Shown here: positions 27,479 through 36,412 of the stretch, in pieces
Numbering within the stretch: the stretch's first letter is position 1
Layout: each line of letters opens with the position of its first letter
Assembly: GCA_944470555.2 (NCBI GenBank)
Contig: OX104132.1
Coordinates: forward strand, 19,477,755-19,541,754
Direction: 5' to 3'
Length of the DNA: 64,000 nt
Source of the DNA: Heterobilharzia americana
Taxonomy: Eukaryota > Platyhelminthes > Trematoda > Strigeidida > Schistosomatidae
The notes under the pieces: generated by a model
Seen by the model: only the letters and a program-made list of their open reading frames with translations
What the model was told of the DNA's origin: nothing
The model's database searches: none
Position numbers and translations under genes: made by a program

Positions 27479-29930
27479 AGTAAGTTCCTTGTATATCTGC
27501 TGTTCGCTTAGCTCACTATACATCTATGATTTGATAGTAATCACATAGTTTTTACTTCTATCTTTGACTAATTGATATGAAGCTCCTTCGAGTGCTGGAT
27601 GTAGATCAGCGTTGTTTGACATTTGCTCGAGCTTTACACCTGGTAGATGAGTACAAAAATCGCACACATTTAATGATAGTTCGAATGGCACTGGCTCGTC
27701 AGAAACTTATTGTCAAGGTCAGTGTATACCAGATTAATATCTTCCATTTCGATAATTTATTTGGTATAAAGTATAATTTTAACTCCGAAGTATATCATCA
27801 TGAACCCTATCTTATACTATTTATTTTTATGGTATTATTTTGTTATTATCGTATGTAGTTAGATTAGCAGAAATCTGTTGTTAGATCTATCAATTCTGAT
27901 ATTTCGATACCTTTATGAGCTTTAGATCATCGTCATGTTGAGGCCTACTTAGAATAGTTTATGTTCTAAGCTTGTTATATATCGGTGTTAGGAGACTTCA
28001 ACTTCGAAAGAGATCATTGTTTCATCTTCACATATTCTGATATCATTGGTTTTCAGTTTGACTATCTGAGATAGCCGTGGTTTGGTAGACTTGTGTTATT
28101 GATACTGAATAGCGATTGAAAGCAAAGTGGAAATCTGGGTTGCGGCAGGATTCGAACCAATAGCCTCTTGAAGCCGAAATTTCATCTTTGGTTTTGTCTA
28201 AGAATTGAATTACTGAGTTGATTGAGTCGATTAATTTATTGATAAGATATTTCAGTTTTTCGGCTAATTATTTTGATAAATTGTATGTCTCAGTTCCTAG
28301 AAGGGAAACAGTGGAACAGATATAGATCTTCGACCTCTCATAGGATCGTGCACGTATGGATCCGTTTGAGCTTATTGTTCACTTATCTACCTTGCTAATT
28401 TATCCTTCTCCGGAAAGTTTGTCTAAATTTTTCTCTATTTTATTGTTTAGTTTTTTGTGTTGAATTCTAGTTTCCCGTATGTTGTTCTTTCTCGGAGTAG
28501 GTCTGTTGACTTTTCATTATATTTTGTGGGGCAGACCTGGTGGACATGAGGACAACTACCCAACGATGACATTGGGTGATGGTTGCGCTATGTCGTTAAC
28601 TGATAGAAATTGGAGATATGGACCATTGGATTCCGACTGAGTGACTTAATGGTAACGTGCTGGCCACGGAAACCGAAGGTACTGGGTTCAATCTCTGGGG
28701 GAGGGAGGGGGGGTCATGTATGCGCACTGCTGAGTCCCATACTAGGACTAAACAGGTGATTAGTGACGAAATGTCAGCTGGAGTACGGAAGGCTCGTTCG
28801 ACATTTTCCAGCTGGGACCACATTTGACGGTAGTAAGATACCTATCTACCAGCCATCAGAAGTTGAATATGTCGCATTGTAGCTCTCTGTCTCTCATTGT
28901 ACGGCTATGAAACATGTCAGTTAAAAGTTGAAGACATGGTAGGTCGCAGGTTTCTTATCATAATTTTCCTCGGAGCCATTGCTCGTATGTGGTAAAATCA
29001 TCACATGATCTTTTTCGAGGTTAAACGTGTAGAGAAAGGGACAAGCCAGGAAAAGAGGTCAGTCGATAAAACTACAAACCTGGAGTCAATCCAGCGTATT
29101 TTGCGCATGCCGAGCCGTGATCCACGTTATAGGATGTTAGCCGAAATAGGATTAGTAGTTAACCAAATGAAGACGGCATTCATCCATGAAGTTTGTGACT
29201 ATTGGTTTGAGCTGTGTAAATAAGAGTTGGGTAACTGATTGGTATAATCGAGATGATAAAATTCAATGGTTGAAGACTCTGGGTGATATTGTTCAAAAAT
29301 CAGTTACACTGGCATAGATGTATATACTTTGTTAGTTCTGAAGTTTTCATCGTTTTACTAACCTTTGTATCTTTGTTTACTTTCTATGCCTACCTTTTGT
29401 CTGCTGCAATATTATTTTCTGTCTTTTGACTTCATCTTTTTATAGCATCACTATGATTTATAGCAATTTGAACTAATGGGCTTGTGTGCAAAGTTAATTT
29501 GTCTGTCAACCTGGAAAATCCAATGTACAAATATTGGATACTTGTGCATTGTTTCCTTATTCATATCATTTTTGTTCCTAAAAATATTTCCAAAATAAGA
29601 CCCTTAAGCAGTTGAGAATTTTTGTGATGTCAAATATTTACATTGTTATTTTATTACAGTAAAATTAACTTTCACTTTCCATGTTTTTTCTGTCTTGCTT
29701 GTTTTGTTGTTCGTATTTACAGTCGACAAGGGATGATGCTGACTCAATATTTCATTATATGTCATGAAACAGTCTTCATTATCAACAATATTCTTACTTA
29801 TGGCTTATTTAATTGTTCAGATCCCTGTGATTGACTGTTCAATAATAGGTGGTGAATGTTGTGAAGAGAAGTTGGCTCGCTTTTGCATATATGTACAATG
29901 AAAAGATTTTCAATACCAAATAAAGTACTG
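6341..29930 (+). CDS. GPS1: COP9 signalosome complex subunit 1 (CSN1/GPS1), ten-exon gene
   Basis: CSN1 is a scaffold subunit of the COP9 signalosome, which removes NEDD8 from cullin-RING ubiquitin ligases in nucleus and cytoplasm. The exons match CSN1 in order: N-terminal helical-repeat start ([20 protein letters not shown]), LTEATRSVL, the Rpn7-type region ([39 protein letters not shown]), then the PCI domain ([50 protein letters not shown]). Splicing gives about 609 residues from the ATG at 6353; animal CSN1 is around 480-530, and the excess is mainly a Ser/Thr-rich insert in exon 6. Introns follow GT-AG and phases agree, except for one missing base in exon 7. Nine introns (40 nt, then 1.2-6 kb) are full of repeats. 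The last exon is the least certain. Confidence 0.9.
6490..6662 (+). CDS. GPS1: CSN1 exon 2
   Basis: The acceptor is ggatttag at 6489. The 173-nt exon reads [20 protein letters not shown], then [20 protein letters not shown], matching the human segment around [20 protein letters not shown]. The donor is caa|gtgagt (6662/6663), phase 0. The reading is in a different frame from the long open stretch that overlaps it (6344-6634), which runs through the tiny intron. Confidence 0.88.
7770..7950 (+). repeat. tRNA-like SINE, family A, copy 1
   Basis: Shares a core with four other places in the window: a B-box-like stretch (ccaaaccccgctccacc), then gaggtggtatta..actc, then gtgactcatt, atatgcgcag and actgagtgcattt. 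It lies in CSN1 intron 2. A tRNA-derived SINE is inferred from the B-box-like motif in the better preserved copy at 14.2 kb. Confidence 0.5.
8115..8312 (+). CDS. GPS1: CSN1 exon 3
   Basis: The acceptor is tcttctag (8114) and the donor aaa|gtaagt (8312/8313), both phase 0, giving 66 codons. The first 40 residues are a Ser/Gln-rich linker ([17 protein letters not shown]). It then reads [17 protein letters not shown], matching LSEATRSSLREA of animal CSN1. Confidence 0.88.
9170..11940 (-). mobile_element. Degraded RTE-like non-LTR retrotransposon, copy 1
   Basis: Read on the minus strand, pieces of an RTE-type pol can be seen. The linker between endonuclease and RT lies near 10.93-11.03 kb ([22 protein letters not shown]). 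The RT C-terminal part lies at 9.3-9.7 kb ([76 protein letters not shown]). Many stops and frameshifts interrupt it, and most of the RT core is absent. Its inner part is rich in GTT/GGTT runs (for example 11275-11297). A nearly identical copy lies at 30.8-33.5 kb. The element sits in CSN1 intron 3, antisense to the gene. Confidence 0.65.
12750..12877 (+). CDS. GPS1: CSN1 exon 4
   Basis: The acceptor is tctttacag (12749) and the donor atacg|gtattc (12877/12878), phase 2, 128 nt. The translation [20 protein letters not shown] and [18 protein letters not shown] is the most conserved part of the CSN1/Rpn7 helical domain. The split Arg codon is completed by exon 5. Confidence 0.92.
14187..14370 (+). 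repeat. tRNA-like SINE, family A, copy 2 (best preserved)
   Basis: It carries GGGGTTCGAACCCCGCTCC, an excellent Pol III B-box, preceded by a tRNA-like region (tctaagcacctgactttcaa). The body follows: gaggtagtattattaagcc, gtgactcattgt, gactgagtgcatttt. Located in CSN1 intron 4. Confidence 0.6.
14954..15089 (+). CDS. GPS1: CSN1 exon 5
   Basis: The acceptor is gatgaaacag (14953) and the donor aag|gtaaat (15089/15090), phase 0. It reads [20 protein letters not shown] and then [20 protein letters not shown], matching [20 protein letters not shown]. This is a TPR-like helical hairpin of the N-terminal domain. Confidence 0.92.
16269..16694 (+). CDS. GPS1: CSN1 exon 6 with Ser/Thr-rich insertion
   Basis: The acceptor is tacattag (16268) and the donor caa|gtgagt (16694/16695), both phase 0, 142 codons. 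It opens with [20 protein letters not shown] (human [20 protein letters not shown]) and closes with [20 protein letters not shown] (human [20 protein letters not shown]). Between them lie about 65 extra residues rich in Ser, Thr and Gly ([20 protein letters not shown]). This looks like a flexible lineage-specific loop between two helical repeats. Confidence 0.92.
17535..17695 (+). repeat. tRNA-like SINE, family A, copy 3
   Basis: It has gggttcaaacatcgctccat (B-box region), gggtagtattgttgacc, gtggctcactgcc and cgaatatgcacaagg. A run of T followed by a run of G precedes it. Located in CSN1 intron 6. Confidence 0.5.
17954..18270 (+). CDS. GPS1: CSN1 exon 7, with one-base frameshift
   Basis: The acceptor is ccatttcag (17953). 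It reads [20 protein letters not shown] and [17 protein letters not shown] in phase 0 up to the T run at 18140-18142. Continuing in that frame hits a stop after 12 codons. Shifting by one base restores [20 protein letters not shown] and [18 protein letters not shown], the expected CSN1 sequence, to the donor cag|gttagt at 18270/18271. One extra T in the run (TTTT, giving [10 protein letters not shown]) would repair it. This is probably an assembly or read error, because the rest of the gene is intact. Confidence 0.88.
18455..18535 (-). repeat. Hammerhead-bearing SINE, family B, copy 1a (3' part)
   Basis: On the minus strand it matches the family B ribozyme region: CTAAGGAGTC...GAGATTAATG, then CCAGTGCTCTCAAGTTTTC. 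The core is decayed (CTGA to CTAA, GAAA lost). It faces a second copy on the + strand at once to the right. Confidence 0.45.
18555..18735 (+). repeat. Hammerhead-bearing SINE, family B, copy 1b
   Basis: A decayed Pol III B-box (gggctcggtccatcg, 18578-18592) is followed by a hammerhead-like core: CTGAGGA, then a stem II segment, then CGAAACAGTTGTCCAGTGCT. Both conserved core strands (CUGAGGA and GAAA) and the GUC cleavage triplet are present. Stem II has two C/A mismatches. The tail (cagttaatgccagttcgtga) is shared with other family B copies. Confidence 0.6.
20357..20460 (-). mobile_element. MITE-like palindromic element, copy 1 (104 bp)
   Basis: The ends are inverted repeats of about 24 bp: AGTGACTTTAAAGGCCATCC on the left, and on the right the reverse complement of AGTGACTCTAAAGGTCATCT. 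The inside (attggttatttcagtagtag, reversed) matches copy 2 in the opposite orientation. No coding capacity. It lies in CSN1 intron 7. Confidence 0.6.
20599..20709 (+). mobile_element. MITE-like palindromic element, copy 2 (111 bp)
   Basis: The ends are AGTGACTCTAAAGGCCACCC and the reverse complement of AGTGACTTCAAAGGCCACCC. It shares actactaagataaccaatta with the reverse of copy 1. It begins 138 bp after copy 1 ends, in opposite orientation. Confidence 0.6.
21237..21304. repeat. (TA)n microsatellite
   Basis: An uninterrupted alternating TA tract of about 68 bp in CSN1 intron 7, just before exon 8. Confidence 0.95.
21398..21535 (+). CDS. GPS1: CSN1 exon 8 (PCI domain)
   Basis: The acceptor is aaaactag (21397) and the donor cag|gtaaaa (21535/21536), phase 0, 46 codons. 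It reads [20 protein letters not shown] and [20 protein letters not shown], matching [20 protein letters not shown] and ELTQLILEGLISARVDSH, the winged-helix half of the PCI domain. A 68-bp TA repeat lies 94 bp upstream. Confidence 0.93.
21596..21651. repeat. (AAT)n microsatellite
   Basis: A perfect AAT trinucleotide tract of about 56 bp in CSN1 intron 8, 60 bp after the exon 8 donor. Confidence 0.95.
22250..24130 (-). mobile_element. Decayed Penelope-like element (PLE 2)
   Basis: On the minus strand the PLE RT is visible: [19 protein letters not shown], then in another frame [20 protein letters not shown], then IYMHDTFIV, where Y-x-D-D has become Y-M-H-D (23017-23028). Downstream is [16 protein letters not shown] with DGYSQRFIE and [14 protein letters not shown], the usual PLE linker. 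A very decayed GIY-YIG region may remain near 22.3-22.5 kb (LGRHIRVF, RIYEHYA-like). Multiple stops. It lies in CSN1 intron 8, antisense to the gene, and is not the same copy type as the PLE at 37-39 kb. Confidence 0.7.
24154..24860 (+). mobile_element. RTE-like LINE fragment (3' end of pol)
   Basis: The C-terminal tail of an RTE-type pol: [49 protein letters not shown], then after a stop [46 protein letters not shown] and, near 24.75 kb, [20 protein letters not shown]. 5'-truncated and interrupted by stops. It lies directly after PLE 2 in CSN1 intron 8. Confidence 0.65.
26040..26185 (-). repeat. Possible tRNA-like SINE
   Basis: On the minus strand it reads gttgcaactcaatagttgaa, cgactacatgctcagcacgg and a B-box-like ctcagttcgagtcagtaac. 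Only one clear copy is present here, so the family is not established. Confidence 0.3.
26350..27416 (+). mobile_element. 5'-truncated RTE (SR2/SjR2-like) LINE insertion, young-looking
   Basis: It starts inside the RT domain ([20 protein letters not shown]) and runs to the end of pol. After the stop at 27413-27415 comes a TAATAATA tail that grades into a TA microsatellite, typical of RTE 3' ends. It is a near-intact reading frame with a single indel, which argues for a recent insertion. It lies in CSN1 intron 8 in the same orientation as the gene, ending 166 bp before exon 9. Confidence 0.88.
26356..27415 (+). pseudogene. RTE reverse transcriptase, C-terminal two thirds
   Basis: It shows [20 protein letters not shown] (motif 4), [15 protein letters not shown] with the catalytic FADD intact, [64 protein letters not shown]. 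Near 27075-27085 the frame shifts (NNCLRC, then [20 protein letters not shown]). It then ends with [20 protein letters not shown] and [15 protein letters not shown]...W. The N-terminal endonuclease is missing because of 5' truncation. It has a poly-Gln-like run ([10 protein letters not shown]). It cannot act alone but is one indel away from an open frame. Confidence 0.88.
27424..27476. repeat. (TA)n microsatellite at the RTE 3' end
   Basis: About 50 bp of alternating TA directly after the RTE tail; probably derived from the retrotransposon's terminal repeat. Confidence 0.9.
27583..27717 (+). CDS. GPS1: CSN1 exon 9 (end of PCI domain and C-terminal helix)
   Basis: The acceptor is gatatgaag (27582) and the donor aag|gtcagt (27717/27718), phase 0, 45 codons. 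It reads [20 protein letters not shown] and [17 protein letters not shown], matching [20 protein letters not shown] and MLRAAVLRNQIHVK. The exon starts only about 165 bp downstream of an RTE insertion and about 105 bp after a TA tract. Confidence 0.9.
28617..28830 (+). repeat. Hammerhead-bearing SINE, family B, copy 2
   Basis: It has a tRNA-like start (gtgacttaatggtaacgtgc), a B-box region (ctgggttcaatctctggg) and a G-rich run. The ribozyme region follows: GCGCACTGCTGA, then GTCCCATACTAGGAC (perfect stem II), then TAAACAGG. Three bases of the CTGAGGA strand are missing. It lies in CSN1 intron 9. Confidence 0.55.
28860..29295 (+). mobile_element. Decayed RTE-like LINE fragment
   Basis: Weak but ordered similarity to the RTE pol tail: [20 protein letters not shown] (compare SVLLYGCETWPLRVE), [48 protein letters not shown]. 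It contains stops. Located in CSN1 intron 9, directly after SINE family B copy 2. Confidence 0.5.
29821..29901 (+). CDS. GPS1: CSN1 putative terminal exon
   Basis: Exon 9 ends in phase 0 on a Lys codon, so a further exon is needed. The acceptor attgttcag at 29820 opens a phase-0 frame of 26 codons ([20 protein letters not shown]...) ending in TGA at 29899-29901. AATAAA follows at 29919-29924. CSN1 tails are poorly conserved, so homology cannot confirm it; the support is phase, splice site and polyA signal. Confidence 0.4.
   Translation: MPVIDCSIIGGECCEEKLARFCIYVQ
29919..29924 (+). terminator. AATAAA polyadenylation signal, probable CSN1 3' end
   Basis: A canonical hexamer 18 bases after the proposed CSN1 stop codon. 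It is common in AT-rich DNA, so it supports the gene end but does not prove it. Confidence 0.4.
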
Positions 29931-30825
29931 AAAGGAATTTCTTACTTCAATTCAAATGAAATTTACACGCAATTACTTCATATAAACACATGCTTAGTTA
30001 ATGCGCTTACCGCCACTGCCACTTTTCATCTTTTAACAGTCCAATAACATATTTATGCACATTCACATAGGTTAAAGTAATTCGTAGGTATTTATTTGCC
30101 CTGGTGAGTATTTTATAAAGTCACCTATTCGATAGCCTGTCTCATTCTGCTGGTTTTACATGTTGTTTCAAAACTGCATTACTAATACACAGTTTTTATG
30201 TTTGAGCAAAACATGATGCTTATCCAACAATTTATGTTAGGGTACAGTATTCTTGTATTGTATTTACTTTTAGGTTTTGTATAAACGTTTGGTGAGAATT
30301 TTGACTGTTTCTACAAACAAATGTTGATTATAAGTATGCAGTTACTTGCAGTATTCTAAGCTTCATTGTTTTTTCATTTACTCCACCACACAGAAACGTA
30401 ATGTTTAGTTTGGACTAGTTTTTTGTAACTTGCCAACTACTTTTTGTCCGATATTTTATAGCTGGTTAAGTGCTAGTAGGTAGAAGAGGTTGGATTCAAC
30501 TTCATCTACTTGTGTTGATCGGAAAAGCATGTCTACACACTGTCGAATTGAAGTACCTGTTATCTTGTATGATTATCAAAGAAGCTAGTATCGATTTGCT
30601 TATTTCTGAAGGCTACGACATTAGTGTTTTGTTTATGGTCTGTATAAAGAAATGCTACCAGTAGTGTTTAGGATTTCACCTTTTCAAATCTCGTGTCATA
30701 GGTTTCAGTTTTGTAGCCTGTTGGAGCTATTACTGCATAGATAAAATTTATCTGTTTACAATTGTGTATCTAATTGAATACGTGTTGCTAAGAATGACGT
30801 TTGTGATGCTTGGATAGAATCAACG
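29931..30825. other. AT-rich intergenic stretch after CSN1
   Basis: No recognisable gene, RNA or repeat. The open stretch at 30470-30664 (64 codons) has no features beyond chance for this composition. Confidence 0.3.
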
Positions 30826-33545
30826 TAGAACGTCACACAGTAAGGCATCTGTTCAAGTTGCCACACTTCACAGCAGCATGCTAAGAACAAATGGGTAGAA
30901 AAAGAGTGATATCAAAGTAGGCAAAAGTGAATGTATGGGAAGAGAAGGGGTTTTAAAAATCAAGGCTTATAAGAATTTTCAAACATTATTAGACGTCAGA
31001 GAGCGAATGTATCTGCGCCATTTTGACCGATTTTACAAAGTGTCATCAAAAGTCGATAACCACTGGTCTTTTTAATTAGAGGACCCCAACAAAACAAGCT
31101 ATATCTCCTACACGGCCTAGACCTTCAGTCTTAGACTGTAGGTCTGATGGCACTTCTTGGTCTCGTCACCTTCAGTCTTCTTCTAACCCATTCTTACTTT
31201 GGTTAACAACACACTCCAAACTACGCGGTAGCTGGGCAAGCCGAGCACATGTCCGAGTCATGTGTAAGTGAAGGTTCACAATTTCATCGACTTTCTAGCC
31301 TAGTACTCTCTGTTTGCCTCGACATTGCTCACACGGTGATTCCACTCACCATACATGAGCATCGCTGGGAAGACACGTATGGTCAAAAACCTGTAATCTC
31401 TTTCTCTCTTCTATCTTCGATGGCCATGTCTCACAGCTGTATAATAGGACAGAGCGAAGAGCAGTGCGATATACTCATCTTTTGATTGTTAGTTGGATAT
31501 TTCGCTGGGACCAAATATGATATGAGTAGGGGAATTTCTAACATGCCTTTTGTATCTGAGGTGAGATTTCTTCAGTGACCAAGTCGTTTAGGGTGATGTG
31601 ACTGGCCAAGTAAGTGAAGTGGTCAACGCACTCTACTACTTGTTGAAGTGGGAGTAGCTGGAAAGCAGTGTTGAAGGATCATCATACAAGTGTATGACAG
31701 GTGCTGAACTGATGCTGAAGATGCTGAGATTTCTGTTGAAGTTGTTCGATGAGAGTGGAAGTGGACTGAGCAACTACGTTAAGGGTGGTGGAGTAGGCAG
31801 TGAGCTGGATGTGTTGCATTAGGGTCAGGTCAGTCATAACAACTGACTACCCAGATGTAGTTATGTGTAGTAGAGATGGGACCCGTGGTGGAGTGATTGA
31901 AAGATAGTTGTGTAAGTGTATGAAGTGGAGGTGTGGTCAGGGGCTTCATAAGACACGACATGACACGACAGTGTTTTCTCCATGTCTTTGGCTTTGGCCA
32001 CCCACCATTGCTGTCGATGATTGCGATGACTCTTAGTCAACATACTTTTAACTTGCTTTCGCTCTTCATTGTGGTCTGAGGCAGGTAGGAGGAGAGGAGT
32101 GTTGTTGCATGAATCATTTTAGGTGAGGTTGTGGAGAGCGACTGGGTTTCTGTAACCTTTGTATGTAGGTAGGATACGAGTTGTCACTGTTAGTGTTTCT
32201 GCAGGAGACTGAGTATTATACTAGGCTTTATGGTTGTGAGAGTTGCTACAATGTTCCGATAACTGCTTCGCTAATTGCTCCAGGAATACGTATTTGGTGT
32301 TGTTGTTGTTGTTGTCGAGTTGAGAAGACACAGCTTTCACTTTTGCCTGTTTTCTGTGGCCAGTGAGGTGGAAAGTTACACGTGTATGTAGTGGGTTATG
32401 ATGGGAGTGGAAGCAGGCACGTAGAAAGACGTATGATGCTGTACTTATCCCGTTGAACAATGGGTTATAGTAATGTGATGCATGTGTGTTGATGGTTGGT
32501 TGGTTGGTTGTTGCGGGACGCCAAATGAAGCAGTTTCTCTCCTTTTGTTTGAGTTTGCTGCTGGGTGGGAAAGAGTGATTGTGTGAGTGAGATTTGATGA
32601 GACGATGACTATTGTTGGTTGGTCGGCATGAGATACCATAGATATTTTAAATTTACCTTTCTGATTAGCTATCTTCGATGTTTGAGCGTTGAAGTGGTGT
32701 TTTGTTATGACTGTATGTGAGCATTTTTCTTGTGTAGCAAAACTGCTATGTTTTGATAGAATTCCTCCTTCGTATTATGGTAACGGGAGTTGGTGTTTTT
32801 GGGAGGTTGGTGGCGTGTTGTCGGATTTGGGATAGGTTTCTAACGCTGGGAACTCCAATATGTCATTGGTAAGTTTGTCTTAAGCGAATAGGAATGGTGG
32901 TTGACTGGGTTGTATGATTTTCAATGATTTCGGGATGAGAGATTGAGACTGTTGTAGAGAGTGTAAATCTGGTGTCGTGAGATGAAGTGAAGTGAAGAGA
33001 AGGGAGGAGATAAAGGTAGGGAGGTTAGGTTGTGGTTGAATTGCTTTAGTGTGGTGCTGTGAGTGTGCGGTTGGTTAGTACTTGTGAGCTGCGGACATGA
33101 TGGATATTGTTTGTATAATGTAGGAGGAAGCGAACAAGGAGCATTTTTAAGTTATCGTGGAGCCCATGAGACATGTGTTTGAGGCCTGCTACATACAAAC
33201 GTTGTAGGATTTTTGGATTGATATGTGATTGTGCTAACGCCGGTCAAGGAGATGTTTATATTACCTGCAGCTTTTGATGATTGGAAAGTAGGATGGAGTT
33301 TTCTCCTTTTCCGGTGAACGTTCGGAAGTGGTCGTGTTTCGCCTAGAGAAAGTAGTATGAGGATAGTTGTGTTGGTTGTCTATGAGAGAGACGCCTTACT
33401 ACTGTCACAGTGGATTGAGATATCATTATGAGTTCGCCCTCGAACGTACATCATAGCGTTGGTATTTAGATAATGACGGCAAATGGATTTTGTGTTATCA
33501 CTATCCAGTAGACGCTTTTGGGATGGTAGGAACAATCGATTCAGC
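30826..33545 (-). mobile_element. Degraded RTE-like LINE, copy 2
   Basis: 31.28-33.54 kb is nearly identical by eye to copy 1 (9.3-11.94 kb), in the same orientation, including the same internal stops. Differences are blocks: copy 2 lacks the about 0.93 kb present at 10.02-10.95 kb in copy 1, and keeps about 0.6 kb (32.73-33.33 kb) that copy 1 lacks. The left part (30.83-31.28 kb) is the 3' untranslated end and resembles 44.29-44.70 kb. The coding traces are the same as in copy 1, for example [14 protein letters not shown] on the minus strand. Confidence 0.65.
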
Positions 33546-33639
33546 CAACTTATTACTATTTGTAGTCGTAATTGCTAAGGGGATATACCACGGTAATCTA
33601 CCTGCTGTAGGGTGGCGTGTATGATTAATTTACAAATAT

Positions 33640-34345
33640 TTCAGAATGTGGTATGCCTCAAGGCGCTGTACTTCCTCCTTTTCTGTTTTCGTTTTTTTGC
33701 GCGATTTGCCTTATTCTGTTGGAACTAGTTTTATCAAGTATGCTGACGATTTCTACTGCAGTAAACTCTTTTTTAGATTGCTCGAAATTAAATGAATTCT
33801 TGTCTGAAGTTGGCAAATGGTCTGAAACTAAACCCCTCTAAATGTCTGACTATTAATTTTAGCCCCAGGCGTAAAGAAGACTTATGTGAGCTGCTTGAAT
33901 CTCATGACGCCTGCTGTATCAATGGTATTTCTGCAGAAAGTAAATCGAGTGTGAACTATCTTGGGTTGCGTTTTACTTCTGACCTTTGTTGGTCGTCCCA
34001 TATTTTATTGACTTAAAAGAAAATCTTTCGTTTAACTTATTAAGTAAAGAAATTGAAGCTTTCTGGTATAACTCAACTGCTTCTTTTACAACTTATTAAT
34101 TCCTGCATTTTACCTATTCCTCGTCTCTGTTGCTCCCATTAATCTTTCCTGGTCTTCTTTAAAAGGACTATGTTATGTTGCGTAGGGCTTTGAAGGCCGT
34201 CAGCAGGGTGAGTGGTGTCTCTGGCCCAATTGATTAACACTGTAGTTGATCGACATATAAATTCCTGCAAGTTACTTGCTATAGAAATTTTAACTGACAG
34301 TGAGCATCCACTTCATTTACAGCTCTCTTCATGTATCTCTCAGGG
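33640..34345 (+). mobile_element. LINE reverse transcriptase fragment (CR1/Jockey-type)
   Basis: It starts at motif 4 (ECGMPQGAVLPPFLFSFFC), then in another frame SFIKYADDFYCSK with the catalytic YADD at 33739-33750, then DCSKLNEFLSEVGKWSE, GLKLNPSKCLTINFSPRRKE, SSVNYLGLRFTSDLCWSSH, and further on LLQLINSCILPI and AQLINTVVDRHINSCKLL. At least three frame changes and both ends truncated. It abuts the RTE-like copy 2. Confidence 0.7.
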
Positions 34346-35324
34346 AGGACAAGGAGAAACTACATAAGACTGTATGCTCGTGTATTTAAGTATAAGAATT
34401 CGACTGTACCTTACCTTGTACGCATATTTTGTGAGGAAAAAAGTGTTAGAACAGAAGTCACACATGAACTTTGCAACAGTTAAAAATCTCATTTCAATAA
34501 TACAACTTACAATGCAAAATTTTCTCGTTTTCAATATTCTTCACATAACTTAAATTTTCATAATTAAACAATTCGAAAGGTTGCAAAGGAGTATGTATAT
34601 ACTTATATTTTGTTGTTATCGCAATATATATTACTCTGAGAATCCCAAATTGTACCACAAATTGTTTGGAATAAAGTAAATTATTATTATCATTAAGATC
34701 TGAATAGCTTTTGTGTCAGTAAAATTTGAATGGCACATTACTCAAGTGGGAGTGTGGACGGCGTAAGTCCGATATGGAATTTGGAACTTCGTAATATGTT
34801 TTCCAGTATTAGTCGTTGGAATCCCTATTATTATGTGTGTTGATAAGTGATTAAAACTATCATATCATAAAGCGTCCTCGTTTTTTACACTTTTTACCCA
34901 GAAGTGTGTTCTATGTTGTTGACAACTGTCACCTGTGTTGCGTATGTTAAGGGTGATATTTATGAATATGAATCTCTCTTTTCTTTGGTCAATATTTGAT
35001 TTTAAAATGCATTTAGTGTCCAACTCGATGACAAGTTTTGCATGACACGCTTGGACCGCTACTGATGAACGTTTTTTCAAAATCCTAGTATTTTTGTGTC
35101 CCTGTGGTCAGTACTAAAGTCTTTTTATGCTCATCATCCTCCCTAGCCCTTTTACTTTGTCTTTCCTTTTTCTTTATATTATTTCTGATGAATCTCTCAT
35201 GATGATGATATTTCAATAACATTTTGAACGAAACGTTCATTTCTTTCTTCTGATCACAAGATCTTGTTCTTAAACTAATTGTTCCATTTGACAGACTACA
35301 TCACCCTATTTTATAATTAGTGTT

Positions 35325-35830
35325 ATGGTCCTCCTCAACTACTGATTCCTTTCTTCTCGGAGATATCAGTCAAGCAGTTTACACCTACCCACACTTCCCA
35401 AGCCAACAATCAGGGACTTCATCGATTAGTGCCAGGTCTTGATCTTGTCAGACTGAAACCTTTTCCAACCTAGTCCAACTTCCCGTACTTTGGGAGGTCG
35501 AGGTAGGCAATGTCTCTGCATTCACAGTACATGTTCGAGCCATCTCAGTCGCTAAAGATTCACGACCTCATCAATCGACTTGGCTTTTTTGCCTAGTACC
35601 TTTCGGAGGAACTCAACATTGCTCACATGGTGATTCCGCCACCCGCGAGCAATCTACGAAGACATCCGTGAACGAAACTCCAGTAACCGCTTCTTGCCTT
35701 CTACTTTTAACTCCGATGTCCCACAGCCGTATACCGAGACGGAACGGACTGCAGCGCAGTATACTCGTCCTTTTATAGATAGTCGTATATCCCGCCGGTG
35801 CCATGCAATATAGACCACTTATGCCACTAT
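35325..35830 (-). repeat. RTE-like LINE 3' fragment
   Basis: A diverged relative of the 3' part of the 9.2 and 31.2 kb elements. The shared order is ctactgattcctttcttctc, catcgattagtgccaggtct, gcctagtac..tttcgg, cattgctcacatggtgattc, ccacagccgtatac, gatagtcgtatatcccgccg. Minus-strand traces of the pol tail are present (YTALRSV). Confidence 0.5.
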
Positions 35831-36199
35831 GGGTTCACCGAATGATTACATAACTGCGAGTTTTACTATAAGTAGTAAACAACTTATTACAGTTCTGCAT
35901 TTTGTTAACGTGTTACTTATTGTACTGGTGTTTCAGTTACAGTGGTTTGTTTTTATGATACTCTGATTTTCAGTCAATCTGTAATGAATACTAACCTGAA
36001 ACCAAGCAATAAATTTCCATTAACCTGGAAACTGAATTACTGTCTAGTACTGATCATCGACTTGTTTCGAGATGAGATTCCTGAAGGTTTGATGAGAAGT
36101 CATCATCGGCGATGCAAACCAACTTGAACTTGAGGACAGTTTCACGCAAGACGGTATTGGATTCAGGCCACTCTCGATAGCGAAGTGACAGGAGTAGGA

Positions 36200-36412
36200 G
36201 AATGTGGACCATTGAATTCCGACCTAGCAGTTAAGTGATAACGTGCTGGTTGCAGAACCTGAAGGTCTTGGGTTCTATCCCCGGAGGGGTCATTGGTTCC
36301 TTCTGCTGAGGAACCCCACGTGAGTGCGAAACAGTTGGCTGATATTCCTAGGTTTTCAATGGTCCTCTAATTGGTGTCGGTTCAGTGTGAATACCAACTT
36401 GAAATCTTTCCT
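36200..36412 (+). repeat. Hammerhead-bearing SINE, family B, copy 3
   Basis: A full-length-looking copy: gtggaccattgaattccgac, gttaagtgataacgtgctgg, the B-box region gggttctatccccgg, then CTGCTGAGGA, a drifted stem II, GCGAAACAGTTGG and the shared tail ggttttcaatggtcctc...gtgaataccaacttgaaa. Confidence 0.6.

Noticed and set aside
28130..28190. SINE on the minus strand with a ggttcgaatcctgccgc box
   Set aside because: A B-box-like motif is visible, but I found no second copy or A-box in the window, so a family cannot be supported.
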